Position numbers and translations under genes: made by a program
Part shown: in pieces, positions 1 to 6,080 of the stretch
How the letters are laid out: each line of letters begins with the position of its first letter
How positions within the stretch are numbered: position 1 is the stretch's first letter
Notes under the pieces: generated by a model
What the model was told of the DNA's origin: nothing
The model's input: the letters and a program-made list of their open reading frames with translations, nothing else
Database searches by the model: none
Source of the DNA: an uncultured Eubacteriales bacterium
GTDB taxonomy: Bacteria > Bacillota > Clostridia > Oscillospirales > Oscillospiraceae
DNA: 8,844 bases
NCBI GenBank assembly: GCA_900550705.1
Contig: URTG01000065.1
Location: forward strand, 1-8,844
Direction of reading: 5' to 3'

Positions 1-41
1 CCTGATAGGGGGAAGGTGCCCTCGCAGGGGGCGGATGAGGG
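1..41. repeat. Partial copy of the outer arm of a palindromic repeat, cut by the window edge
   Basis: This stretch carries GGGGGAAGGTGCCC, then GCAGGGGGCGGATGAGGG, nearly the same series as the left outer arm of the composite element at 8501-8536. It contains a small imperfect hairpin (GCCCTC/GGGGGC around GCA at 18-32). The expected CCTTCCCC partner strand would lie before base 1, so only part of the element is visible. It sits downstream of the last gene of the block. No T-tract follows on the minus strand, so I do not call it a terminator. Confidence 0.7.
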
Positions 42-80
42 TGACCCCGTACAAGAGGCTGCAACCAAAGGGTTTGCAAA

Positions 81-136
81 CTCCTAACTCCTACCTCCTA
101 ACTCCTACCTCCTAACTCCTACCTCCTCACTCCACA
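81..136. repeat. Tandem 14-bp (double heptamer) repeat
   Basis: Three perfect copies of CTCCTAACTCCTAC run from 81 to 122, followed by a decayed fourth unit to about 136. Each 14-mer is two heptamers differing only in the last base (CTCCTAA/CTCCTAC), so CTCCT recurs every 7 bp, seven times. Read on the minus strand this is AGGAG every 7 nt, overlapping and following the stop codon of the GH13 gene at 127-129. Such low-complexity arrays usually arise by slippage. A role in translation is possible but not shown. Confidence 0.9.
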
Positions 137-1983
137 CTCCCCCCAAACGCTCCCGCGCTTCTTGCGCCCAGCGCAAACACCACCCCGTCGTCTGTCTCCT
201 CCCAGGGGATGTCGCCCAGCAGGGGGGTGGGGAGGGCGGGCAGGTCCAGGGTCAGGCGCTCCGGGGTGTCACCGGCGTTGCAGAGGAACAGGACGGTCTC
301 CTCCTCCACCGACCGGGTGAAGGCCAGCAGGGGACCCTGGGCGGCGACGAAGCGCAGGTCGCCCCGGCGGAGGGCAGGGTGGTCCCGGCGGAGGCGGCCC
401 AGAGCGCCGAACCAGGCCCGCAGGTCCGGGTCCTCCCGGCCCCAGGGGTAGGTCTGGCGATTGAAGGGGTCCTCAAAGCCCTCCATCCCCGCCTCATCCC
501 CGTAGTACACCGTGGGGGAGCCGGGGAAGCAGAACAGCAGCAGGGCGGCGGCCCGCAGCAGCTCCGTGCCCCGGCGGCGCTGGTCAGGGGAGAGGCGGAA
601 GTTCGCCCGCCACTCCTTGGACCGGTCGCGATACTCCCCGCCGGCCCCCAGCAGGGTGAGGATGCGTGGGGTGTCGTGAGTGCCCAGGGAGTTCATGGCG
701 GAGCGGAAGGCGAAGGGGGGGTAGTTCTCCCGCAGGGTCTCCATAGCGGCGGCGAAGCGCTGGCCGCCGCCCCCCTGGAGGTAGGACAGGATGGCGGAGC
801 GCAGGGGGTAGTTCATCAGCCCGTCGCAGTGTCCGCCCAGGATGTGCTTCCGGCGGACGCCGTAGGCCACCTTGGTGGAGCCGTCCTCCCACACCTCGCC
901 AATCACCACGGCGTCGGGCTTCTCCGCCCGGGCGGCCTGGTGGATGCCGTGGACAAAGTCGTCGGGCAGCTCGTCGGCCACGTCCAGCCGCCAGCCGTCC
1001 GCCCCCGCCCGGAGCCACCGGCGGACCACGGAGTTCTCCCCGCCGAAGATAAACTCCCGATAGGAGGGGCAGCGCTCATTCACCGCCGGCAGGGAGTAGA
1101 TGCCCCACCAGCTCTCATACTCCTTCGGCCAGTGGATAAAGTTGAACCAGGGGCGATAGGGGGAGTCCCAGCTCTGGCTGGCCCCCTGGTCGGGGTAGAA
1201 GCCGTCGCCGTTGAAATACCGGCTGACAAAGCCCGTGTGGTTGAACACCCCGTCCAGCATGACCCGCATCCCCCGCCTATGGGCCTCGTCACACAGGCGG
1301 GTGAAGTCCTCGTTCCGGCCCAGCATGGGGTCGATGACGTCGTAATCCGCGGTGCCGTAGCGGTGGTTCTCGGCGGCCTCGAAGATGGGGTTGAAGTACA
1401 GGGTCTCCACCCCCAGGTCCTTCAGATAGTCCAGCTTAGACAGCACCCCGAGAAAATCGCCGCCGAAGAAGTCCCGGTTGCGAATTTCCCCGTGCTCGTC
1501 CGGACGGAACTGGGGCAGCTCCTCCCAGCCCAGGTGGACGGTGCGCCCCCCCACCAGGCCGGCGGGGTCGGGGATTCGGCTGCGGCAGAAGCGGTCGGGG
1601 AAAATCTGATAGGTCATCCCCTGGCCGAACCAGTCGGGCACGGTCTCCCCCCCGTCGTACACCGTGAGCTGATAGGGTCCCAGCTCGTGCCGCAGTCCCC
1701 CGGGGCCGGTAAGGACGAAGGAGTACCACACCAGGCCCACATAGTCCCCCGTCTCCAGGGTGGCGGAGAAGGTGTCCCGGCCCAGGTCGTGGCCCTGCCA
1801 GGGCATGGGGAGCGCCTCGCTGCGGTTGTCCGCGCTCTCGAACACCGCAGTGAGCGCGGCGCGGGAAAACCCCTCCGCCCGGCGGGGGCGGAGGGTGAGC
1901 GCCACAGGGGTCCCCGCCGGGACCGCCCCATAGGGGGCCTTGCACCGGGGGTCTCGGGAATCGAAAATGTCAAATTGGGACAT
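127..1983 (-). CDS. GH13 alpha-glycosidase (neopullulanase/cyclomaltodextrinase/maltogenic-amylase type)
   Basis: This is a 618-residue cytoplasmic enzyme predicted to hydrolyse alpha-1,4 (and possibly alpha-1,6) links in maltodextrins, cyclodextrins or pullulan-derived oligosaccharides. Residues 1 to about 115 form a beta-rich N-terminal domain resembling CBM34. The (beta/alpha)8 barrel follows and shows the four GH13 signatures: DGVFNH (244-249), GWRLDVADE (330-338, nucleophile D334), GEVWED (362-367, acid/base E363) and NSLGTHDTPR (431-440, stabiliser D437). The HRYGTADYDVIDP stretch (207-219) is typical of the neopullulanase subgroup. A small C-terminal beta domain begins near 540. There is no signal peptide, so the substrate must be imported. 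The ATG has GGGAGG 7 nt upstream (1991-1996). The gene starts 20 nt after the kinase stop, so it is probably the last gene of the operon. No sugar transporter or regulator lies beside it. The GH13 assignment is secure; exact substrate preference cannot be read from sequence. Confidence 0.93.
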   Translation of the reverse strand: MSQFDIFDSRDPRCKAPYGAVPAGTPVALTLRPRRAEGFSRAALTAVFESADNRSEALPMPWQGHDLGRDTFSATLETGDYVGLVWYSFVLTGPGGLRHELGPYQLTVYDGGETVPDWFGQGMTYQIFPDRFCRSRIPDPAGLVGGRTVHLGWEELPQFRPDEHGEIRNRDFFGGDFLGVLSKLDYLKDLGVETLYFNPIFEAAENHRYGTADYDVIDPMLGRNEDFTRLCDEAHRRGMRVMLDGVFNHTGFVSRYFNGDGFYPDQGASQSWDSPYRPWFNFIHWPKEYESWWGIYSLPAVNERCPSYREFIFGGENSVVRRWLRAGADGWRLDVADELPDDFVHGIHQAARAEKPDAVVIGEVWEDGSTKVAYGVRRKHILGGHCDGLMNYPLRSAILSYLQGGGGQRFAAAMETLRENYPPFAFRSAMNSLGTHDTPRILTLLGAGGEYRDRSKEWRANFRLSPDQRRRGTELLRAAALLLFCFPGSPTVYYGDEAGMEGFEDPFNRQTYPWGREDPDLRAWFGALGRLRRDHPALRRGDLRFVAAQGPLLAFTRSVEEETVLFLCNAGDTPERLTLDLPALPTPLLGDIPWEETDDGVVFALGARSAGAFGGSVE

Positions 1984-2003
1984 GGGAGCGCCTCCCGTCT
2001 TAC

Positions 2004-2939
2004 TTAATAGTGATAGCTGCCGCCGCCGATGAACTCCCGGATCAGGGAGTCCCGGGCCACCAGGCTGGGGTCGATGGGTTCGAAGAACTGGAAGGCGTGG
2101 ATCAGCTCCATCAGCTCGCTGTGCCGCTCGTTCTCCTCAGGTACCGCCTTCAGCATGGGCAGGGCGTAGTTCCGCATGACGGACACCTCATAGGGCAGGG
2201 AGGAGTCGAAAATAATGTCCGCCCGGTTCTTAAAGGGGGAGATGTAGAGCTTTTCGCCCCGGCGGACGTTGGCCCACATCTCCATGGTCTCGGCCACGCC
2301 GGTGCCCCGGAAGTTGTAGTCCCGCACGGCCCGGCGGGTCAGACGCATCCAGGTGCCCTTAAAGCGGAGCACAGCTCCCTCGTTCACGTTGGAGCGGGCG
2401 GAGATATAGAGCTTGGTGGCCTCGGGGTGGCGGCCGGCGATGTCGTCGTTCAGGGCGTGGATGCCCTCGAAAATAGCGATCTCGTTCTTGCCCAGCTTCA
2501 GGGGGGTGCCCAGAGAGTCGTTCCGCATCTGGCGGGCGAACTCAAACTTGGGCACGATGATCTCCTCCCCCTTGGACAGGGCGGTGAAGTGCCGGTCCAG
2601 CAGGTCCATGTCCATGCACTTGGGGGACTCGTAGTCGATCTCCCCCTCGGGGGTGCGGGGGGCGGTGCGGCGGTTGATGGTGACAAAGTAGTTGTCCATC
2701 GCCACGGCGTGGGAGTTCACGCCCCGGCGCTTCAGCTCCTCGGCGATCTTCATGGCCGTGGTGGTCTTGCCGGAGCCGGAGGGGCCGGACAGCAGCACGA
2801 TGGGGCTGTGCTCCAGATTGCCCAGGATCTTGTCCGCCGCCAGGGAGACCCGCTGGGCATAGTTGGCGTCGCACTCCTCTAAAAATTCCTTCACGTCGCT
2901 GTGGACGCGCTTGTTGATCTCTTGCAGCTGATATGCCAT
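2004..2939 (-). CDS. Uridine-kinase-like P-loop kinase (PRK/Udk family)
   Basis: This 311-residue protein belongs to the phosphoribulokinase/uridine kinase family, whose members transfer the ATP gamma-phosphate to a nucleoside or sugar hydroxyl. The Walker A loop is GPSGSGKTT (52-60). MDNYF (81-85) carries the conserved Asp of uridine kinases, FEGIHALN (157-163) matches the family's Walker B/substrate strand, and the RLTRRAVRDYNFRG stretch (199-212) is the Arg-rich lid. About 45 mostly helical residues precede the kinase core. It resembles the kinase half of the roughly 550-residue Clostridia proteins in which a TGS/threonyl-tRNA-synthetase-like region is joined to a uridine kinase, but here that N-terminal region is absent. 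The substrate is therefore uncertain and I do not assign udk. The start has AAAGGAG 7 nt upstream and lies 23 nt after the hemZ stop, with GH13 following after 20 nt, so it is co-transcribed with both. Confidence 0.85.
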   Translation of the reverse strand: MAYQLQEINKRVHSDVKEFLEECDANYAQRVSLAADKILGNLEHSPIVLLSGPSGSGKTTTAMKIAEELKRRGVNSHAVAMDNYFVTINRRTAPRTPEGEIDYESPKCMDMDLLDRHFTALSKGEEIIVPKFEFARQMRNDSLGTPLKLGKNEIAIFEGIHALNDDIAGRHPEATKLYISARSNVNEGAVLRFKGTWMRLTRRAVRDYNFRGTGVAETMEMWANVRRGEKLYISPFKNRADIIFDSSLPYEVSVMRNYALPMLKAVPEENERHSELMELIHAFQFFEPIDPSLVARDSLIREFIGGGSYHY

Positions 2940-2962
2940 GGTTTTTTCTCCTTTCAGGGCTC

Positions 2963-4462
2963 TTACCCCCTGGTAAAGCTTATGATCTCCCGCTTCTGGG
3001 CCAGAACCTTTTCCAGGCTGGTCAGATAGTCCTGGGGGTACTTGGGGTTGGGCAGACGGACGATCCGTCCGGCGGCGGGGTCCACCAGCTTGGTCACGCC
3101 GCCTCCGCCGATGGAGACCACGGTTTGCAGCTCCTCCATCATGATAATATTGTAGAGATTTTCCTGCCCCGGCAAGGCCCAGCCCACGTTTTCCAGGGAG
3201 CCGGACATATACTTCTGCCGATAGAGGTAATAGGGGGCGTAGCCCCGGCCACGCAGGGCGGACAGAGAAAATTCCAGCATCCTTGCCACCTCGTCGCCGG
3301 AGGGGAGGGCACCCCCCTGCTCCATGAGCCGGGAGCCCTTTTTCAGCGCCAGGGTGTGGACGGTGATGTTCTCCGCCCCCAGGTCCAGCACGCCCTCCAA
3401 GGAGCGGCGGAAGCCGTCAAAGCTGTCCCGGGGCAGACCGGCGATGAGGTCCATGTTGATGCAGTCAAAGCCCACGGCCCGGGCCAGCGTCCAGGCGGCG
3501 GCGATGTCGGCGGCGGTGTGCCGCCGGCCGATGGCGGCCAGCACCGGGTCCTCCAGCGTCTGGGGGTTGATGGAAATCCGGCCCACACCCCGGCGGGCCA
3601 GCACCTCCAGCTTTTCCCGGGTAATGGTGTCCGGCCGGCCGGCCTCCACGGTGTACTCCGTGCAGCGGTCCATGGGCAGAACAGACTGACACCGGGCCAG
3701 CAGCCGGTCCATCTGGTCGGCGGACAGGGTGGTGGGGGTGCCGCCCCCCATGTAGAAGGTGCGGACATGGAGACCCGCCTCGTCCAGGGCGGCGGCGGTG
3801 GCGTCGATTTCCCGGAGCAGGGCCTCTAAATAAGGTTCCACCAGCTTCAGCGTCCGGCCCACGTCGGCAGAGACGAAGGAGCAGTAGGCGCACCGGGTGG
3901 GGCAGAAGGGGATGCCCACATAGACAGACACCTCGTCCGGCTGTAAGGACCGGTCCGCCGCCAGACTGGCCCGGGCGCAGTCCATGGCCAGCCCCGCCCG
4001 GACGGGGGAGACGCGGTATTCCTCCTCCAGCTCCCGCCGGGCCTGGTCCGGGGTGGCCCCGGCCTTCATGGCCTTGACGGGCAGCTTCACCGGCCGCACG
4101 CCGGTGAGTGCCCCCCAGGGTGGCTCCTGGCCCAGAAGCGCCGTCCCCGCCTGGTAAAAGGCCCGCTTCAAGGCGTGCTGCACCGTGTGGTAGACGGCCT
4201 CCGGTGCCTCGTCCAGGGCGGCGGCGGGGAATTCGGTCCGGCCCAGGGCGGTTTTCCCGCCCCAGGTGACCCGGGCGGTGAGCACGGCGGCATCTCCCTC
4301 CGCCGACAGGGTAAAGTGGGCGGCGCTGTCCCCCGTCTCCGCCCCGGGCTCGGGGTAGAGGGGCTTCTCCCCGGGGAACAGGGTGAGCATCATCTGCTCG
4401 GCGGAGTAGTGGTAGCGCTCCGGCTGCCAGGGGCGGTCTGGTTGTGCAAAGGTCAGGTTCAT
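2963..4462 (-). CDS. hemZ: HemZ, oxygen-independent coproporphyrinogen III dehydrogenase-like radical SAM protein
   Basis: This 499-residue radical SAM enzyme is of the HemZ branch of the HemN/HemW superfamily. In Bacillus, HemZ is linked to anaerobic oxidative decarboxylation of coproporphyrinogen III to protoporphyrinogen IX. The cluster-binding CxxxCxxC is C187-C191-C194, preceded by VYVGIPFCPTR. The SAM-binding glycine motif is YMGGGTPT (237-244). HemZ hallmarks outside the barrel are GALTGVRPVKL (117-127) in the long N-terminal domain and YRQKYMSGSLENVGWA (414-429) near the C-terminus. An N-terminal domain of about 170 residues distinguishes it from HemW. Whether it really makes haem here is uncertain, since many Clostridia with HemZ lack a full haem pathway. 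The ATG has AAGGAG 6 nt upstream and lies 28 nt after the metallo-hydrolase stop. The order dtd, MBL hydrolase, hemZ is, as I recall, common in Clostridia. Confidence 0.9.
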   Translation of the reverse strand: MNLTFAQPDRPWQPERYHYSAEQMMLTLFPGEKPLYPEPGAETGDSAAHFTLSAEGDAAVLTARVTWGGKTALGRTEFPAAALDEAPEAVYHTVQHALKRAFYQAGTALLGQEPPWGALTGVRPVKLPVKAMKAGATPDQARRELEEEYRVSPVRAGLAMDCARASLAADRSLQPDEVSVYVGIPFCPTRCAYCSFVSADVGRTLKLVEPYLEALLREIDATAAALDEAGLHVRTFYMGGGTPTTLSADQMDRLLARCQSVLPMDRCTEYTVEAGRPDTITREKLEVLARRGVGRISINPQTLEDPVLAAIGRRHTAADIAAAWTLARAVGFDCINMDLIAGLPRDSFDGFRRSLEGVLDLGAENITVHTLALKKGSRLMEQGGALPSGDEVARMLEFSLSALRGRGYAPYYLYRQKYMSGSLENVGWALPGQENLYNIIMMEELQTVVSIGGGGVTKLVDPAAGRIVRLPNPKYPQDYLTSLEKVLAQKREIISFTRG

Positions 4463-4490
4463 GGCGCTCTCCTTCCGTCTGTGGTTGGAA

Positions 4491-5105
4491 TCAGTGGGCC
4501 AGGGCCTCCCGCAGGAAGGGATTGGTCTTCCGCTCCCGCTCCAGGGTGGAGGTCACATCGTGCCCCGGGCAGACGTGGTAGTCCCCGGGCAGCTGGCCCA
4601 GCCGCTTGAGGGACTGCATGATTTCCTCATAGCTGCCGCCGTTCAGGTCGGTGCGGCCGCAGGACCCGGCAAACAGGGTGTCGCCGCAGAACAGCACATC
4701 CCCCACCTGCAAGGTCACGCCGCCCTTGGAGTGCCCGGGGGTGTGGAGGACGTGGATGGTCAGCCCGCCCAGGGGCAGGGTATCCCCCTCGTCGTAGAAG
4801 TGCAGGTCGGCAATCTCCCCTGCCAGGGGGAACAGGCGGCTGCCCGCCCCCTGGGCATCGGCCTTGTGGATATAAACCTGGGCCTCCGGCAGGGCGCGAT
4901 GGAGGTCCGGCACCCCGGTGGTGTGGTCGTAGTGCCCGTGGGTCAGGAGGATATACCGGGTCTCCACCCCGTCCTCCTTCAGAACGGACAGAATCTTCTC
5001 TGCCTCGTCCCCCGGGTCAATGACGGCGGCCAGCTTGGCGGCCTCGTCCTCTAAAATATAGCAGTTGGTCCCGATGGGACCCACCTGAAGTACCTTCACT
5101 TGCAT
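4491..5105 (-). CDS. MBL-fold metallo-hydrolase (glyoxalase II-like)
   Basis: This is a 204-residue cytoplasmic metallo-beta-lactamase-fold hydrolase of the short YcbL/glyoxalase II-like group, usually about 200-215 residues. The metal ligands are visible in order: THGHYDH (H56, H58, D60, H61), HTPGHSKGG (H125), CGDTLF (D142) and CPGHD (H182), enough for a dinuclear Zn/Fe site. The C-terminal glutathione-binding domain of true glyoxalase II is absent, so the substrate is unknown; a small thioester or related metabolite is plausible. I chose the ATG at 5105 because a perfect AAGGAGG lies 7 nt upstream and the family's usual MxVxxLxVGPxxTNCYI start begins exactly there. The frame opens 21 codons earlier at 5168, where ATGA overlaps the dtd stop, but those residues are polar and unlike the family. 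The gene sits between dtd and hemZ. Confidence 0.92.
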   Translation of the reverse strand: MQVKVLQVGPIGTNCYILEDEAAKLAAVIDPGDEAEKILSVLKEDGVETRYILLTHGHYDHTTGVPDLHRALPEAQVYIHKADAQGAGSRLFPLAGEIADLHFYDEGDTLPLGGLTIHVLHTPGHSKGGVTLQVGDVLFCGDTLFAGSCGRTDLNGGSYEEIMQSLKRLGQLPGDYHVCPGHDVTSTLERERKTNPFLREALAH

Positions 5106-5112
5106 GAAATCT

Positions 5113-5119
5113 CCTCCTT
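5113..5119 (-). promoter_or_regulatory. Strong Shine-Dalgarno site deciding the start of the MBL hydrolase
   Basis: CCTCCTT on the plus strand reads AAGGAGG on the coding strand, a full match to the anti-Shine-Dalgarno core. It is spaced 7 nt from the ATG at 5105 and supports that start over the upstream ATG at 5168. Confidence 0.85.
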
Positions 5120-5164
5120 GCCCTTTTCCTGCGTATCCAGGCGCATCCTTTCCTGACTTCTCAC

Positions 5165-5599
5165 TCATAACTCATAGAGAATGGTGACCGGTCCGTCGTT
5201 GACGGAGGCCACCTGCATATCCGCCCCGAACTGCCCGTGCTCCACCCGGAAGCCCCGGGCCCGGCAGCGGTCTAAGAACCGCTCATACAGGGGGATGGCC
5301 AGCTCCGGCTTGGCCGCCTTGGAAAAGCCCGGTCGGCGGGAGGAGGTGTCGGCGTACAGCGTGAACTGAGACACCACCAGCAGCCCGCCGCCCACCTGCT
5401 CCAGGTCGCGGTTCATTTTTCCGTTTTCGTCCTCAAACACCCGGAGATTGCAGATCTTCTCCGCCAGCTTGTCACAAACGGTCTCGTCGTCGTTGGGACC
5501 CACCCCCAACAGGACCAGGAACCCCCGGTCAATGGCCCCCACCGTCTGCCCCTGGATGGTGACAGAGGCGGAGGAAACTCTGGTTACTACGGCTCGCAT
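5165..5599 (-). CDS. dtd: D-aminoacyl-tRNA deacylase (DTD)
   Basis: This 144-residue protein is a complete DTD. It hydrolyses the ester of D-aminoacyl-tRNAs (and mischarged glycyl-tRNA-Ala), recycling tRNA and keeping D-amino acids out of protein. It acts as a cytoplasmic dimer. The family start MRAVVTRVSSASVTI is present, as are SQFTLYAD (77-84, active-site region), GQFGADMQV (122-130) and VNDGPVT (133-139) with the Gly136-Pro137 pair that forms the chiral-proofreading cross-subunit motif. Length matches the usual 145-150. The ATG has AGGAG 5 nt upstream. It is the first visible gene of the block. In many Clostridia relA lies immediately upstream, but here 481 bp of repeats and then murE-argB take that place. 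The TGA overlaps an ATG (ATGA at 5165-5168) in the frame of the next gene, although that gene's stronger start is 60 nt further on. No clear promoter could be picked upstream. Confidence 0.95.
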   Translation of the reverse strand: MRAVVTRVSSASVTIQGQTVGAIDRGFLVLLGVGPNDDETVCDKLAEKICNLRVFEDENGKMNRDLEQVGGGLLVVSQFTLYADTSSRRPGFSKAAKPELAIPLYERFLDRCRARGFRVEHGQFGADMQVASVNDGPVTILYEL

Positions 5600-5672
5600 G
5601 GTGTTCTCCTGTCTTGTCTTTATTTCGGTACGTTAGATTGGCGGCCCGCCCCGGCAGTGCGGCGGTCGTCGC

Positions 5673-5694
5673 GGGACGCTGAGGACAGCGTCCC
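5673..5694. repeat. Short perfect hairpin, first of a pair
   Basis: GGGACGCTG (5673-5681) and CAGCGTCCC (5686-5694) form a perfect 9-bp stem around a four-base loop, AGGA. The right arm is followed by CTACGG, the same tail seen after the second hairpin at 5721-5750, so the two look like members of one small palindrome family. There is no T-tract on either side, which argues against an intrinsic terminator. Confidence 0.8.
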
Positions 5695-5720
5695 CTACGG
5701 GAGCACCCCCGGGAGAAACT

Positions 5721-5750
5721 GTAGGGGCCGATGGGGACATCGGCCCCTAC
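5721..5750. repeat. Short perfect hairpin, second of a pair
   Basis: GTAGGGGCCGATG (5721-5733) and CATCGGCCCCTAC (5738-5750) pair perfectly over 13 bp around the loop GGGA. The right arm ends in CCCCTACGG, as does the first hairpin's right flank (5692-5700). It lies about 120-150 bp upstream of dtd on the coding strand. Its role is unknown; it may be a mobile or REP-like palindrome. Confidence 0.85.
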
Positions 5751-5860
5751 GGTCAGCCCGGAAAGAACCCCTTCTGGCGCAAGGGCGCACAGCCCTGGAA
5801 GTCCCCCTCATCCGGCCTGCGGGGGGGCGAACGAGGGGAACGGTTCAGGGCCTAGAACAT

Positions 5861-6002
5861 TTGCACCAAAAGCAGGCAGTATCAACGGCTCCCTTGTGCA
5901 AAGGGAGCTGTCAGCCGATAGGCTGACTGAGGGATTGTCTCCTCTAGGGCTAGGCAGAACTACGACAATCCCTCCGTCTCGGCTTCGCCGAGCCACCTCC
6001 CT
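5861..6002. repeat. Inner palindromic repeat, copy A (MITE-like), right end missing
   Basis: About 142 bp align with 8559-8701 at roughly 90% identity by eye, in the same orientation. Folding elements in order: GCTCCCTT/AAGGGAGC (5888-5908), GTCAGCC/GGCTGAC (5910-5927), a long-range stem GAGGGATTGT/ACAATCCCTC (5929-5938 with 5965-5974), and CTCGGC/GCCGAG (5978-5992). The last hairpin of copy B (CCTCCCTT/AAGGGAGG) is absent here; after CCTCCCT the sequence changes to an unrelated end. The element encodes no transposase and would need one supplied in trans if mobile. Confidence 0.88.
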
Positions 6003-6010
6003 ACCCCTTT

Positions 6011-6063
6011 TGTCGCTGCGTGACATTTCCCCCTGATAGGGGGAATCGGCCCCAGGGGAAGGC
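6011..6063. repeat. Foreign right end joined to repeat copy A, with TTCCCCC/GGGGGAA hairpin
   Basis: After copy A the sequence carries TTCCCCC-TGATA-GGGGGAA (6027-6045, 7-bp stem) and CCCCAGGGGAAGGC (6050-6063). The CCTGATAGGGGGAA core is the same as at window bases 1-14, i.e. the outer-arm family and not the inner-repeat family. It lies just past the murE-argB stop codon, so it could form a hairpin at the 3' end of that transcript, but no U-run follows on the minus strand. Confidence 0.7.
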
Positions 6064-6080
6064 TATTCTTGTCGGTAATC

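Larger units (their letters stand above)
5600..6080. other. Gene-free spacer of 481 bp filled with structured repeats
   Basis: No credible gene is seen between dtd and murE-argB. The stretch holds two short perfect hairpins (5673-5694 and 5721-5750), a GC-rich patch with faint resemblance to the outer repeat arm (about 5802-5838), a copy of the inner palindromic repeat (5861-6002), and a different hairpin-bearing end (6003-6063). Short frames here read through the repeats and do not look like proteins. I found neither a canonical promoter for dtd nor a hairpin followed by a T-run for murE-argB. Confidence 0.75.

Noticed and set aside
81..136. CRISPR array
   Set aside because: Units are 14 bp with no spacers; it is a simple tandem repeat, and no cas gene is nearby.
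379..2007. Plus-strand open frame of 542 codons opposite the GH13 gene, and similar ones opposite the kinase and hemZ
   Set aside because: These have the same low-complexity composition expected from antisense reading of GC-rich genes, and no recognisable domain.
5808..6026. Small protein containing DGGIVVVLPSPR, encoded in both copies of the inner repeat
   Set aside because: The similar peptides come from the DNA repeat. A one-base indel between the copies (CTTCGCC versus CTTACGCC) shifts the frame upstream, and changes follow hairpin pairing and not codons.
6027..6063. Intrinsic terminator for murE-argB
   Set aside because: A hairpin is present after the stop codon, but no U-run follows on the coding strand and the sequence belongs to a repeat family. 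It might still slow polymerase.
5600..6080. tRNA or other known RNA gene in the spacer
   Set aside because: The cloverleaf-like folding comes from the repeat's hairpins. There is no TTCGANNC-type T-loop in the right place and no acceptor stem of tRNA form.
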